Shown: in pieces, positions 54,078-62,453 of the stretch
How the letters are laid out: each line of letters opens with the position of its first letter
Numbering within the stretch: the stretch's first letter is position 1
Origin: an uncultured Clostridia bacterium
GTDB lineage: Bacteria; Bacillota; Clostridia; UBA1381
Length of the DNA: 64,000 nt
NCBI GenBank assembly: GCA_934501535.1
Contig: CAKSUM010000009.1
Coordinates: 44,073 to 108,072, forward strand
Reading direction: 5' to 3'
Made by a program: the position numbers and the translations under genes
Notes under the pieces: model-generated
Seen by the model: only the letters and a program-made list of their open reading frames with translations
What the model was told of the DNA's origin: nothing
Databases searched by the model: none

Positions 54078-54917
54078 TTACCACTGCAAATCGTCAAGAC
54101 TTTTAAATTCATAACCCTGTTCGCGCGCGTACATAATAATATCGCCGAGCGCTTCCGCATTGTCCTTTGACACCGCATGCAAAAGGATTATCGCTCCGCT
54201 GTGCAGATACGGCGTAACCGAGTCATAAGCGTGTTTTGCTCCCATATTGACATCTCTTTGCCAGTCCTTGTAGGCAAAACTCCAGAAAACCGTTTTATAC
54301 CCTGCCGCCTGCGCCGCCGCAAGCACGCGCGGACTGTACTCTCCCTCCGGCGGACGCATATACTTCATACGCTCGCCGAACACCGACTCATATTTATCGT
54401 CCAGGATTTTAAGCTCCTCCTGCATCTTTTCCGGATTTTCAAGCTTGTGCAGATTTGGGTGATGCTCTGTATGATTTCCGACAATATGCCCCTCGTCCAG
54501 CATGCGCCTTATCAGCTCCTGCTCTCGGTCAAAATATGAACCGGTTATGAAAAACGCCGCAGGAACCTCATATTTTTTAAGCACATCGAGAATTTGACCC
54601 GTGTACCCGTTTTCGTATCCCTCGTCGAATGTCAGATACAGCGTTTTATTCTCCCGCAAATCCATATAGCACGCGTCATATTTTTTCATCATTTCGGTTA
54701 TTTCCCCGGGAATATCCGGCTTTGCACCGACGTTCTTTTTAAATCCCCAGCCCGAGCCTTTATTGCTAATGCTGTAAAAATCGGTTTTTTCTTCGGTGCC
54801 TGAGTCAATATTTTCCATTACTGAAGTGTCATTTTCTTTGTTTTCCGGGCTCACACCGCATGCACCCGTAAGCGCAACCGCAAGCACGGCAAATAATGTA
54901 ATGATAATTTTCTGCAT
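54078..54917 (-). CDS. Polysaccharide deacetylase lipoprotein (PdaA-like)
   Basis: A 279-residue NodB-type deacetylase. The signal peptide ends in a lipobox (LTGAC, Cys 20). The catalytic domain starts with LYLTFDEGYENGYTGQIL, where Asp-Glu occupies the TFDDG position as in PdaA, and continues with GHIVGNHTEHHPNLHKL, RPPEGEYS and the final HAVSKDNAEALGD, the usual metal and catalytic sites. PdaA makes muramic-delta-lactam in spore cortex, fitting a spore-former; a vegetative cell-wall role is an alternative. No sigma-A promoter is obvious upstream. Confidence 0.88.
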   Translation of the reverse strand: MQKIIITLFAVLAVALTGACGVSPENKENDTSVMENIDSGTEEKTDFYSISNKGSGWGFKKNVGAKPDIPGEITEMMKKYDACYMDLRENKTLYLTFDEGYENGYTGQILDVLKKYEVPAAFFITGSYFDREQELIRRMLDEGHIVGNHTEHHPNLHKLENPEKMQEELKILDDKYESVFGERMKYMRPPEGEYSPRVLAAAQAAGYKTVFWSFAYKDWQRDVNMGAKHAYDSVTPYLHSGAIILLHAVSKDNAEALGDIIMYAREQGYEFKSLDDLQW

Positions 54918-54994
54918 ATTGCTTCACCTCATTATAAAACTAATAAATTATATGCCGCCAAAAATAAAAAAATAATATTTTTTTAAAATAACTC

Positions 54995-55023
54995 TTGACA
55001 AGCATGGAAATTTGAGGTATAAT
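54995..55023 (+). promoter_or_regulatory. Promoter of tRNA-Met
   Basis: TTGACA (54995-55000) and TATAAT (55018-55023) with a 17-bp spacer: full consensus, as usual for tRNA genes. Confidence 0.8.
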
Positions 55024-55041
55024 AATTATTGTTGTCAGCAC

Positions 55042-55118
55042 GGCGGTATAGCTCAGTTGGCTAGAGCACACGGTTCATACCCGTGGTGTCATAAGTTCAA
55101 ATCTTATTACCGCTACCA
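55042..55118 (+). tRNA. tRNA-Met (CAT), elongator
   Basis: A complete 77-nt tRNA including an encoded CCA. The acceptor arms GGCGGTA and TACCGCT pair (first pair G-T), the anticodon stem CACGG/CCGTG holds the loop TTCATAC with anticodon CAT, and the T arm is ATAAG/CTTAT around TTCAAAT. The D arm GCTCAGTTGGCTAGAGC and the overall pattern resemble elongator Met rather than initiator or the CAT isoleucine tRNA. Confidence 0.93.
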
Positions 55119-55120
55119 TG

Positions 55121-55154
55121 TCAGAGCAAGCATATCGTTTGCTCTGATTTTTTT
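55121..55154 (+). terminator. Terminator after tRNA-Met
   Basis: TCAGAGCAA (55121-55129) pairs with TTGCTCTGA (55139-55147), followed by seven T. Confidence 0.85.
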
Positions 55155-55184
55155 ACCGAAATTTTTATAAGGAGCTGATATAAA

Positions 55185-56012
55185 ATGAAACTTAAGTATT
55201 ACGGCACAGGTTCATGCGAGGGGATCCCGGGCATATTCTGCGATTGCGAAAATTGCCGCAAAATACGCAGTGTCGGCGGAAAAAGCATACGCACGCGTCA
55301 CCAGTCATCGGTTGATGACAAACTGCTGATAGATTTCCCTGCCGACACCGCCGTGCATGTGTTTTACGGCGGCTTGCCCCTTTATAAAATAAGAAACATT
55401 CTGCTTACACACCCTCACTCCGACCATTTATACCTTGAGAATTTTTTATTGCGCGACGTTCAAAAAAAATGCACACCGGACGGAGCTGAAATACTGACAG
55501 TGTATTCCTCAGGCAAAACCGGCGCTGAGGTACGCAGTCTTGCCGAAAAGTACGGAAAAGAGCATTTGATTGAATTTAAAGAGCTTTTTCCGTACAAAAG
55601 CTATGATATCGGCGGATATGAAGTCATTCCTTTAAAAGCAGCTCATGAATACAGCGCGGACAGCTTTATCTATATAATAAGTAAAAATGAGAAAAGTATT
55701 TTATACGCGCATGATACCGGCTATCTGCCCGGGGAAACATGGGATTTTATCGAAAACAGCGGCAAGCATTTCGGCATTGTTTCACTCGACTGCGCATTTG
55801 TGACCGCTCCGGCATGCGAAACGCACATGGGACTTAATGAAAACGTTAAGGTAAGGAACCGACTTATTCAATCCGGCTGCGCAGATGAACATACACACTT
55901 TATAGCAAATCATTTCAGTCATTTTCATCAATTCACGCATGAGGAATTATGCGAATATATCAAACCGATGGGACTGGAGGCGGCATATGACGGAATGACT
56001 GTTGAAATATAA
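55185..56012 (+). CDS. MBL-fold metal-dependent hydrolase (PhnP-like)
   Basis: A 275-residue metallo-beta-lactamase-fold protein. It has LKYYGTGSCEGIPGIFC at the start, a CDCENCRK zinc-ribbon-like element near residue 20, the THPHSDHLYLENF metal site, and later His/Asp ligands in YAHDTGYLPGE and ANHFSHFHQF. PhnP (phosphoribosyl cyclic phosphodiesterase) and related nucleotide phosphodiesterases share this layout. There is no phn operon here, so the substrate is open. The start codon has AAGGAG upstream. Confidence 0.82.
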   Translation: MKLKYYGTGSCEGIPGIFCDCENCRKIRSVGGKSIRTRHQSSVDDKLLIDFPADTAVHVFYGGLPLYKIRNILLTHPHSDHLYLENFLLRDVQKKCTPDGAEILTVYSSGKTGAEVRSLAEKYGKEHLIEFKELFPYKSYDIGGYEVIPLKAAHEYSADSFIYIISKNEKSILYAHDTGYLPGETWDFIENSGKHFGIVSLDCAFVTAPACETHMGLNENVKVRNRLIQSGCADEHTHFIANHFSHFHQFTHEELCEYIKPMGLEAAYDGMTVEI

Positions 56013-56070
56013 GTTTTCTGCGCATGTTTTAAAGCGCACCGAACCGTACCCGACAAATTTACAGATACCG

Positions 56071-56106
56071 CTTTGCTGCAAAAATCTGTACGCAGCAAAA
56101 TTTTTC
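56071..56106 (+). terminator. Terminator of the MBL hydrolase gene
   Basis: TTTGCTGC (56072-56079) pairs with GCAGCAAA (56092-56099), followed by a T-rich stretch. Confidence 0.65.
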
Positions 56107-56115
56107 ACACAAAAT

Positions 56116-56150
56116 GAACCTCCGGCCGTTCTGCCGAAGGTTCGTTTTTA
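56116..56150. terminator. Terminator between convergent genes
   Basis: GAACCTCCGG (56116-56125) pairs with CCGAAGGTTC (56134-56143); a T run follows on the plus strand. Confidence 0.75.
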
Positions 56151-56151
56151 A

Positions 56152-57042
56152 TTATGATTGTTTTTCTGTATTGCCGACATTATCTCCGTTCATAGGCGGC
56201 ATCGGCGGTCTGTCGCTATCAAAATCCGCCGTGTTGTCCTCTCCGCAAAATTTCGGTCCGCCCGGTTTTATGCCGGCGCCGCGTTTACAAACCCGTGCCG
56301 TCGCCGCCGCTTCACCGTTTATCAAAAGCGTATATGTTTCATCATCTTCAAGATTTTCCGATGCGAAAACTATACCTTTTGCGTCTTTGTCAGCTGCTGC
56401 GGTATACAAAACCGTACCATCGGATTTTGTGATGCTCACCGTATCGCCTGTGGAAATTTCAATTCTTTTTGCAAAGTCTGCATCATTTTCCGGTTTTTCC
56501 GGCGGCTCCGGTCTTGAGTTTTCATCTTCGGACGTGTTTGTGTCCGTATCATTTCCGCCGCCGAATTTTCCCGGTTTCATACCTCTGCGCCGTTCTGCCA
56601 CGTTAAAATCCTGTTCCGTATCTCCGTCCGGCTTTTCCGGCGGCTCTCTGTCGGGTCTCTGCTCCGACTCGTCACTCGGTTTTTCCGGCGGAGTTTCACT
56701 ATCCTCTCCGGCGTTATCCGGTCTTGCCGGCGGAGTTTCGCTATTTTCTCCGGCGTTATCCGGTCTTGCCGGCGGTTCACCGTCAAATTTTCCTCCTCTG
56801 CCGGCAGGAAGCCCGAAAGAAATACTTTTTACCGTCGATTTATCGCTGTTTTCAGCCGCGTCATCAATGAAAATAATATCGTCTTTAAATTCGCGTCCGC
56901 CTCTGCTCTCGGCAAATTCGGTTTTTGCCGTTTCTGCCGCGGGCGTCACTCCCTCCGCAAAAGCCGCCGGCAATGCAAGCTGTGCAGACAGTGCCGCTGC
57001 GGACAAAACCGCCAGTACGTTTTTCCAATTTTTTCTCTTCAT
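56152..57042 (-). CDS. Secreted Pro/Glu/Asp-rich protein of unknown function
   Basis: A 296-residue protein with a signal peptide (VLAVLSAAALSAQLALPAAF). The middle (about 85-190) is disordered and acidic, built of repeats such as PARPDNAGENSETP with two near-identical 14-residue units. The C-terminal ordered part (about 195-265, KRIEISTGDTVSITKSDGTV and FASENLEDDETYTLLING) resembles the last domain of secreted DUF4353-type carbohydrate-binding proteins. No wall anchor is seen. The family is not named with confidence, and it may be a shortened relative of such proteins. Confidence 0.7.
   Translation of the reverse strand: MKRKNWKNVLAVLSAAALSAQLALPAAFAEGVTPAAETAKTEFAESRGGREFKDDIIFIDDAAENSDKSTVKSISFGLPAGRGGKFDGEPPARPDNAGENSETPPARPDNAGEDSETPPEKPSDESEQRPDREPPEKPDGDTEQDFNVAERRRGMKPGKFGGGNDTDTNTSEDENSRPEPPEKPENDADFAKRIEISTGDTVSITKSDGTVLYTAAADKDAKGIVFASENLEDDETYTLLINGEAAATARVCKRGAGIKPGGPKFCGEDNTADFDSDRPPMPPMNGDNVGNTEKQS
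56685..56768 (-). repeat. Two tandem 42-bp repeats in the Pro-rich gene
   Basis: Two 42-bp copies begin at 56685 and 56727, differing at three bases by my reading; a partial third starts at 56769. They encode 14 residues each and could vary in number between strains. Confidence 0.8.
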
Positions 57043-57177
57043 AATTTTTCATTCCTTTCAAATTTTTTCCCTTTCGGTAATTCTAATTATACAAATACTT
57101 CTTAAAAAATTCTGAAAGAAATAAGTTTTTTTAAAAAATTTTTTAGATTATCGATTCTTGTTACCTCAAATTACGGC

Positions 57178-57582
57178 TTATTCGTGCTTTTTAAGGTACA
57201 TATATGCAATCCAGTACAAAACTATTATCAGGCACACGCCCATGCCGATTATCGGTACAAACTCATTTTTCCCGGCGGCCGCCATTACAACCAACGCAAA
57301 AGCAGATACCAGCACAAATCCGTATCCTGCCCATGACCATGCCTTTACCGAAATATATCTGTTTCTCTCGTCTTTTATTTCAATATCAAATTTTTCGCGG
57401 TACTGCGCGTCATTCCTGTATCGCATCTGCCTGATTATCTGCAATATTCCGCACGCCAGCCAGCCGTATCCGATTCCCGTCCACATATCATTTTTCAACA
57501 GCCCGAACGTGCCGCACAGCACAATTGCAAGTCCCAATACCACCCACATAATGCTTATGTATATTTTTTTCTCATACTTCAT
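57178..57582 (-). CDS. Four-helix membrane protein paired with an XRE regulator
   Basis: A 134-residue protein with about four membrane helices: VVLGLAIVLCGTFGLL, a second around ACGILQIIRQ, VLVSAFALVVMAAAG and a last at MGVCLIIVLYWIAYMYL. A cytoplasmic loop (YREKFDIEIKDERNRYIS) is conserved in small membrane proteins encoded next to XRE regulators. The start at 57582 has GGGAGGA upstream; the frame to 57630 lacks one. It is 16 bp downstream of the XRE gene. Function unknown. Confidence 0.75.
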   Translation of the reverse strand: MKYEKKIYISIMWVVLGLAIVLCGTFGLLKNDMWTGIGYGWLACGILQIIRQMRYRNDAQYREKFDIEIKDERNRYISVKAWSWAGYGFVLVSAFALVVMAAAGKNEFVPIIGMGVCLIIVLYWIAYMYLKKHE

Positions 57583-57598
57583 AACAATTCCTCCCTGA

Positions 57599-57796
57599 TT
57601 ATTCTTCTTCAAATATAAAAACCTCTTCAATGCTCATACCGAAATACGCCGAAATTTTGTGTGCCAAAAATATCGACGGATTATATCTGCCGTTTTCAAG
57701 CGAGCTTATCGTCTGCCGCGACACGCCCATGATTTTCGCAAAATCCTCCTGACGTATTCCGCGCTCCCTGCGTATCTGCTCAATTTTATTTTTCAT
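57599..57796 (-). CDS. Small XRE-family helix-turn-helix regulator
   Basis: A 65-residue DNA-binding protein consisting of one Cro/CI-type helix-turn-helix: IRRERGIRQEDFAKIMGVSR followed by QTISSLENGRYNPS. The start at 57796 has GGAGG upstream; longer frames overlap the operator. It likely represses its own promoter through the palindrome upstream and controls the adjoining membrane protein. Confidence 0.9.
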   Translation of the reverse strand: MKNKIEQIRRERGIRQEDFAKIMGVSRQTISSLENGRYNPSIFLAHKISAYFGMSIEEVFIFEEE

Positions 57797-57815
57797 ATCC
57801 GCCTCCGTCAATTTT

Positions 57816-57837
57816 ATTGTAAAGTTAACTTTACAAT
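57816..57837. promoter_or_regulatory. 22-bp perfect palindrome, likely XRE operator
   Basis: The half-site ATTGTAAAGTT is followed by its exact complement AACTTTACAAT. It lies directly downstream of the -10 and covers the predicted start, the standard place for an autorepressor. Confidence 0.75.
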
Positions 57838-57838
57838 A

Positions 57839-57867
57839 AGTATACCTCATCAAAAGCGAAATGTCAA
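57839..57867 (-). promoter_or_regulatory. Promoter of the XRE operon
   Basis: Minus-strand TTGACA (57862-57867) and TATACT (57839-57844) with a 17-bp spacer. Confidence 0.65.
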
Positions 57868-57892
57868 GTATATTTTACATTTTTATATAAAA

Positions 57893-58055
57893 AAATATCC
57901 GCACGCCGCCGAAACAAATTACCGCTCATCGGATTTCGTTATATCCGATAGGCATAATCTGCTCCGCAGTGTGCGAATATTTCCGATTTCGGCGTCGGTG
58001 CGGCGCAGGCGCACAGCCGCAAATCATATGCCGCATGTGCGCCCGTACATCAACT
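57893..58055 (-). terminator. Large structured 3' region and terminator of clpC
   Basis: AAATATCCGCAC (57893-57904) pairs with GTGCGAATATTT (57971-57982) with one mismatch, and the minus strand runs into seven T. It encloses an ATCGGAT/ATCCGAT hairpin and CTGC/GCAG. Alternative pairing of the GCCGCCGAAA and TTTCGGC segments, plus a GGCGCACA/TGTGCGCC stem near 58010-58045, make it unusually elaborate. Confidence 0.55.
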
Positions 58056-58066
58056 TTGCACCGCCG

Positions 58067-60493
58067 TTAAACAATTGCAAATTCTCCGTCTTTTACGCCG
58101 ACCGTTGCTTTACCCTTGATTTTTCCGTCAATAATCTCCTCGGACAGCATATCCTCGATTTTTGTCTGGATTGCGCGGCGTAAAGGTCTTGCGCCGTAAA
58201 CCGGGTCAAAGCCTTCCTTCGCTATTTCCGCAACGGCATCGTCCGTGAAAGTAACGTCAATATCATTGGACTGCAGACGTTTTTTCAGTCCCGAAAGCAT
58301 GATTTTTGCAATATCCTTGATATTTTCCTCATTCAGACGGTCGAACACGATAATTTCATCAATTCTGTTGAGAAATTCCGGCTTAAAGGCTTGCTTTACC
58401 TTTTCCATGACTTTCTCTTTGATAATTTCATGTTCGTCGGCAGCTTCTTTTTTGGAGTCGGTGCCGAATCCCATCTTCGATTCGGTATTAAGAATATCTT
58501 TGGCGCCCAGGTTCGACGTCATGATAATTACGGTATTTCTGAAATCTACCTTTCGTCCCTGAGCGTCGGTCATAATACCGTCATCAAGCATTTGCAGCAT
58601 GATGTTGAATACGTCCGGGTGCGCTTTCTCGATTTCATCGAACAGTATTACCGAGTACGGCTGCTTGCGTATTTTTTCCGTCAGCTGACCGCCCTCGTCA
58701 TATCCGACATATCCCGGAGGCGAACCGATAAATTTAGATACCGAATGTTTCTCCATGTATTCCGACATGTCTACTCTTATCATAGCATCCTCCGAACCGA
58801 ACATTGCCTCGGCGAGCGCCTTTGAAAGCTCGGTTTTGCCGACGCCGGTCGGTCCCAGGAACAGGAATGAACCTGTCGGACGCTTCGGGTCTTTAAGACC
58901 TGCCCTGCCTCGTCTTATCGCACGGCTTACCGCGCTTACAGCCGCTTCCTGACCGATTACACGCTTATGAAGAGTTTCCTCAAGGTGTTTAAGGCGTTCG
59001 CCCTCCTCCTCTTCAACCTTTGCAACCGGGATATGCGTCCACTCCGCAATAATATCGGCAATATCTCTATCGGTAATCGCAAGCTCGCTCGATTTGTTGT
59101 TATCCTTCCAGCGGCTCTTGCCTTTTTCCAGTTCTTCCTCGAGAACTTTTTCTTTATCGCGGATTTCTGCCGCTTTTTCAAAGTTCTGTGAGATAATAGC
59201 CTCCTGCTTTTCCTTTTTCAGCTCCTCTGCCTGCTTTTCAAGGTCTTTGACATTGTCCGGGGCGGTCAGCGCAGACAGACGCTTTTTGCTCGCAGCTTCG
59301 TCCATCAGGTCGATTGCCTTATCCGGCAAAAATCTGTCGGTAATATATCTTTCGGACAGCTTTGCGGCAGCCTCAAGCGCACTGTCCTCAATCTTCACGC
59401 CGTGATGAGCCTCATATTTGTCGCGCAGACCTTTCAGAATTTCAATCGTTTCGTCCACACTCGGCTCGCCCACTGTTACCGGCTGGAAACGCCGTTCCAG
59501 TGCAGCGTCCTTTTCGATATATTTTCTGTACTCGTTTATTGTGGTCGCGCCTATCAGCTGTACCTCGCCCCTTGCAAGCGACGGCTTTAAGATATTTGAG
59601 GCGTCAATCGCGCCCTCCGCCGAACCGGCACCGACAATAGTATGAATTTCATCAATGAACAGAATGACATTTCCGGCATTTTTTACTTCTTCAATAGCCT
59701 TTTTCAATCTATCCTCAAACTCGCCCCTGTACTTCGCACCGGCAACCATTGATGACAAATCCATGGTTACAAGCCTTTTGTTCTTCAAAAGCTCCGGAAC
59801 GTCACCCTCGGCGATTTTCTGCGCCAATCCCTCGGCAACCGCCGTTTTACCGACGCCCGGCTCGCCTATCAGACACGGGTTATTTTTCGTTCTTCTTGAC
59901 AAAATCTGAATAACTCTTGCGATTTCTTCATCTCTGCCGATAACAGGGTCAAATTTTCCCTCCTCGGCAAGACTTGTTAAATCTCTGCCGAACTGATCAA
60001 GCGTAGGCGTTTTTCCTCCGCCGCTGCGCTTTGACGAGCCTTTGTTTTCGGTATAGTTGTGCTCGGTTGACGCGACAATATCATTGTAAATAGTATTGAA
60101 ATCAACTCCGCATGACGCAAGCACATTCGCGCCTACGCCGTCGCCGTCCTTGATAATTCCTATCAGGATATGCTCGGTGCCGATATAGTTATGTCCCATG
60201 CTGCGCGCCTCCATTGCGGCAATCTCCAAAATACGCTTGCTGCGCGGTGTAAGCGCAAGCTCGACATTTTTGTTAATCGGCATATTCGTGCCCATCAGCT
60301 CGGCAATGCGCTGAGTGAGCACCTCTTTTTTCGCACCGGCATTTTCAAGGATTTTCGCCCCGACTCCGGTGCCCTCCATTACAATTCCCAGCAGCAGATG
60401 CTCGCTGCCGATGTATCCGTGACCCATTTCGCATGCTGCGTCATGAGCATTATTTATTGCTATTCTTGCTTTTTCGGTGAAATTTGAAAACAT
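58067..60493 (-). CDS. clpC: ATP-dependent Clp protease ATPase ClpC
   Basis: An 808-residue class I Hsp100 unfoldase. Two Clp-N repeats (1-145) are followed by AAA-1 with Walker A GEPGVGKTA near 214, the coiled M domain with a UVR-like motif (IISQNFEKAAEIRDKEK) near 430, and AAA-2 with GPTGVGKTE near 549. It feeds ClpP and recognises arginine-phosphorylated substrates made by McsB. Last in ctsR-mcsA-mcsB-clpC, which lies under CtsR control. Confidence 0.97.
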   Translation of the reverse strand: MFSNFTEKARIAINNAHDAACEMGHGYIGSEHLLLGIVMEGTGVGAKILENAGAKKEVLTQRIAELMGTNMPINKNVELALTPRSKRILEIAAMEARSMGHNYIGTEHILIGIIKDGDGVGANVLASCGVDFNTIYNDIVASTEHNYTENKGSSKRSGGGKTPTLDQFGRDLTSLAEEGKFDPVIGRDEEIARVIQILSRRTKNNPCLIGEPGVGKTAVAEGLAQKIAEGDVPELLKNKRLVTMDLSSMVAGAKYRGEFEDRLKKAIEEVKNAGNVILFIDEIHTIVGAGSAEGAIDASNILKPSLARGEVQLIGATTINEYRKYIEKDAALERRFQPVTVGEPSVDETIEILKGLRDKYEAHHGVKIEDSALEAAAKLSERYITDRFLPDKAIDLMDEAASKKRLSALTAPDNVKDLEKQAEELKKEKQEAIISQNFEKAAEIRDKEKVLEEELEKGKSRWKDNNKSSELAITDRDIADIIAEWTHIPVAKVEEEEGERLKHLEETLHKRVIGQEAAVSAVSRAIRRGRAGLKDPKRPTGSFLFLGPTGVGKTELSKALAEAMFGSEDAMIRVDMSEYMEKHSVSKFIGSPPGYVGYDEGGQLTEKIRKQPYSVILFDEIEKAHPDVFNIMLQMLDDGIMTDAQGRKVDFRNTVIIMTSNLGAKDILNTESKMGFGTDSKKEAADEHEIIKEKVMEKVKQAFKPEFLNRIDEIIVFDRLNEENIKDIAKIMLSGLKKRLQSNDIDVTFTDDAVAEIAKEGFDPVYGARPLRRAIQTKIEDMLSEEIIDGKIKGKATVGVKDGEFAIV

Positions 60494-60513
60494 AAGACTT
60501 CACTCCTTTTCGC

Positions 60514-61524
60514 TTAAATATTTTCTCTTAAAAATTCCGCACGTTTTTTATCGCGCGCCTCGGGCGATAAATTTTCGCCCGACATAATCAGCGCCGGTTC
60601 GCTTTCTATCATAAGCTCCATTCCGGGCATTTTTCCCTTAATATCTATTATACCCAGTTTTTTCCCTAAAATTACATCGGATATAAGCGCTTTCGCCTCT
60701 GCCGACGATACACTGCGCGCATACTTCAATGTCCCGTATGATCGCCACAATTTATCGCAAAAACTGTCATTCTTTTTAAGGCTTTCACGCGCGTCGCGCT
60801 CATGCTTTACAATTTGATTTACAACATTCTCAAGCTGTCCGATTATTTCCGTTTCGCTCATACCGAGAGTTACCTGGTTGGAAACCTGATACAGACAGCC
60901 GTATGCCTTTGAACCTTCGCCGTACAGCCCTCTCACCGTAAGCCCCAGCGCGGACGCCGAGGAAATAATTTTATTTATGTTATTTGTCACGGTGAGTGCA
61001 GGCAGATGCATCATTACCGATGCGCGCATGCCTGTTCCGGTATTCGTGGGGCACGCTGTCAGGTATCCGAACTCCTCCGAGAATGCATAATCCGCATTTT
61101 CTTCAATAACATCGTCAACCTTGTTTGCCAAGTCCCACGCTTCCTTCAGTTTAGCGCCGCCCATGATTATCTGAATTCTGACATGATCCTCCTCCATAAG
61201 CATTATGCTCATGTTTTCTTCTTTATTAATAAGTACGGAACCCGTCTTATTCTGTGCCATATCAAGGCTTATCAGGTGCTTTTCCGCAAGCTCCTGCCTT
61301 TGACTGTCGCTCAGCTCATTCATTTTGATGTAGCTAAAGTCACCGGCAAGCGTTGAATTTGAACCAAGCACCGCTGATTTTATTTTCTCCGTCGCCTTTT
61401 GTCTGCCGTCCTCGGAAAGCACCGCCGGAAACGGATACTTCTCAAGATTACGCGCCAGACGCACCCTTGTGCTTACAATAATGTCATCATCATTTTTTTC
61501 TTTGTACCAAATCATAACCGACAC
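60514..61524 (-). CDS. mcsB: Protein arginine kinase McsB
   Basis: A 336-residue phosphagen-kinase-fold enzyme that phosphorylates arginine on proteins, marking them for ClpCP. VSTRVRLARNL starts the core, and MEEDHVRIQIIMGG and CPTNTGTGMRASVM hold the catalytic Glu and Cys. SSAEAKALISDVILG near 275 is the pArg-binding part. It follows mcsA by six bases. Confidence 0.96.
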   Translation of the reverse strand: MSVMIWYKEKNDDDIIVSTRVRLARNLEKYPFPAVLSEDGRQKATEKIKSAVLGSNSTLAGDFSYIKMNELSDSQRQELAEKHLISLDMAQNKTGSVLINKEENMSIMLMEEDHVRIQIIMGGAKLKEAWDLANKVDDVIEENADYAFSEEFGYLTACPTNTGTGMRASVMMHLPALTVTNNINKIISSASALGLTVRGLYGEGSKAYGCLYQVSNQVTLGMSETEIIGQLENVVNQIVKHERDARESLKKNDSFCDKLWRSYGTLKYARSVSSAEAKALISDVILGKKLGIIDIKGKMPGMELMIESEPALIMSGENLSPEARDKKRAEFLRENI

Positions 61525-61530
61525 CTCCCG

Positions 61531-61878
61531 TTAGCCCTCAATGGATTTAATTTCCTTGTGCAGCTTTGCCGCCAGCTCGTAATCCTCGGTTGAAACCGCT
61601 TTTGCAAGCTGCGCCTTTAAATCTGCCAGACGTTTCTTTTTTGCCAGCTCCGCTGATTGTCCCGACGGAATTTTTCCCGTATGCGTTGTACTCTTCTGAA
61701 TTTGTCTGAGCGTCGCCCGTATGGGATTTGCAAACGCCTTGTAACACTCACTGCACCCTAACCGTCCGGTTTTTTGGAAGTCATAATATGTTCTTCCGCA
61801 GTTCGGACATCTGTTTTCCTCATGATAAACCGGGAAAACATCAAAACTATCAAAAAAATCTGAAAATAAATCGTACAT
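61531..61878 (-). CDS. mcsA: McsA, short form
   Basis: A 115-residue activator of McsB. One zinc-binding module is present (CPNCGRTYYDFQKTGRLGC with SEC), and the C-terminus has a UVR motif (LKAQLAKAVSTEDYELAAKL). Typical McsA proteins are about 170-185 residues with a second, N-terminal zinc module; here the first is missing, and only a short acidic/aromatic leader (YDLFSDFFDSFDVFP) replaces it. The frame from ctsR does not extend it. Function in activating McsB is likely kept. Confidence 0.85.
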   Translation of the reverse strand: MYDLFSDFFDSFDVFPVYHEENRCPNCGRTYYDFQKTGRLGCSECYKAFANPIRATLRQIQKSTTHTGKIPSGQSAELAKKKRLADLKAQLAKAVSTEDYELAAKLHKEIKSIEG

Positions 61879-61900
61879 AATAACCGTCCTTTCCTGACCT

Positions 61901-62332
61901 TTATAGGTTTGTAACCGCTGTTTTAATTATATCCGACCGGAGCTTATCTTTATCCGGCACGCTTGCCAAAGCCTTATCGCTGCATGCTGCAAGCAAAACT
62001 TTCGCCGACTGCCTTTCCAGAAAACCCGACCCGTAAAGCTGTTCGATTACCGACCTTGCTTCCTTTTCCGTGCAGCCGTCATTTATGCCTGCAATCACAT
62101 CGGCGGCACCGTCAAGCCTCAGACGCCTGATTTTTATATATCCGCCTCCGCCCCTGCGCGATTCAACACAGTAACCCTTTTCGGGGCTGAACCTTGTTGA
62201 AATTACATAATTAATCTGCGACGGAACACAGCCGAACAAATCGGCAAGCTCATTTCTTCCGAACTCTGCATAATCGGATTCGTTTTTCATAAGCTCTGTT
62301 ATGAACGCCTCTATTTTATCACTCATTCCCAT
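61901..62332 (-). CDS. ctsR: Transcriptional repressor CtsR
   Basis: A 143-residue class III heat-shock repressor. An N-terminal winged helix (ELADLFGCVPSQINYVISTRF, given here as FGCVPSQINYVISTRF) with the glycine-rich wing ESRRGGGGYIKIRRL binds the operator; the C-terminal helical domain dimerises. McsB and heat relieve repression. The start at 62332 is nine bases after AGGGGC; ATG at 62326 is possible. The operator lies just upstream. Confidence 0.95.
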   Translation of the reverse strand: MGMSDKIEAFITELMKNESDYAEFGRNELADLFGCVPSQINYVISTRFSPEKGYCVESRRGGGGYIKIRRLRLDGAADVIAGINDGCTEKEARSVIEQLYGSGFLERQSAKVLLAACSDKALASVPDKDKLRSDIIKTAVTNL

Positions 62333-62353
62333 TTCATTCTCGCCCCTTTTGAC

Positions 62354-62370
62354 TTTGACTTTCTTTGACC
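62354..62370 (-). promoter_or_regulatory. CtsR operator
   Basis: On the minus strand GGTCAAA-GAA-AGTCAAA is the CtsR tandem heptad, with a third GTCAAA directly after. It overlaps the region just downstream of the -10, as expected for autorepression. Confidence 0.9.
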
Positions 62371-62382
62371 TTTTGTAATTAT

Positions 62383-62410
62383 ATTATAACACCGTTTTTC
62401 AATTTGTCAA
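62383..62410 (-). promoter_or_regulatory. Promoter of the ctsR operon
   Basis: Minus-strand TTGACA (62405-62410) and TATAAT (62383-62388) with a 16-bp spacer. Confidence 0.7.
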
Positions 62411-62453
62411 TTAAAAAAAATGATATAATTTGTGAATATTTTGTTAACAGCTA

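Noticed and set aside
56114..57115. A 333-codon plus-strand open frame rich in Ser, Pro and Phe
   Set aside because: It mirrors the repetitive minus-strand Pro/Glu-rich gene, which has a signal peptide and ribosome site. The composition is a by-product of the repeats.
62431..62450. Possible Rex operator (TTGTGAA and TTAACAG) upstream of rlmD
   Set aside because: The two halves are seven bases apart, not the four of the Rex consensus, and rlmD is not an expected target.
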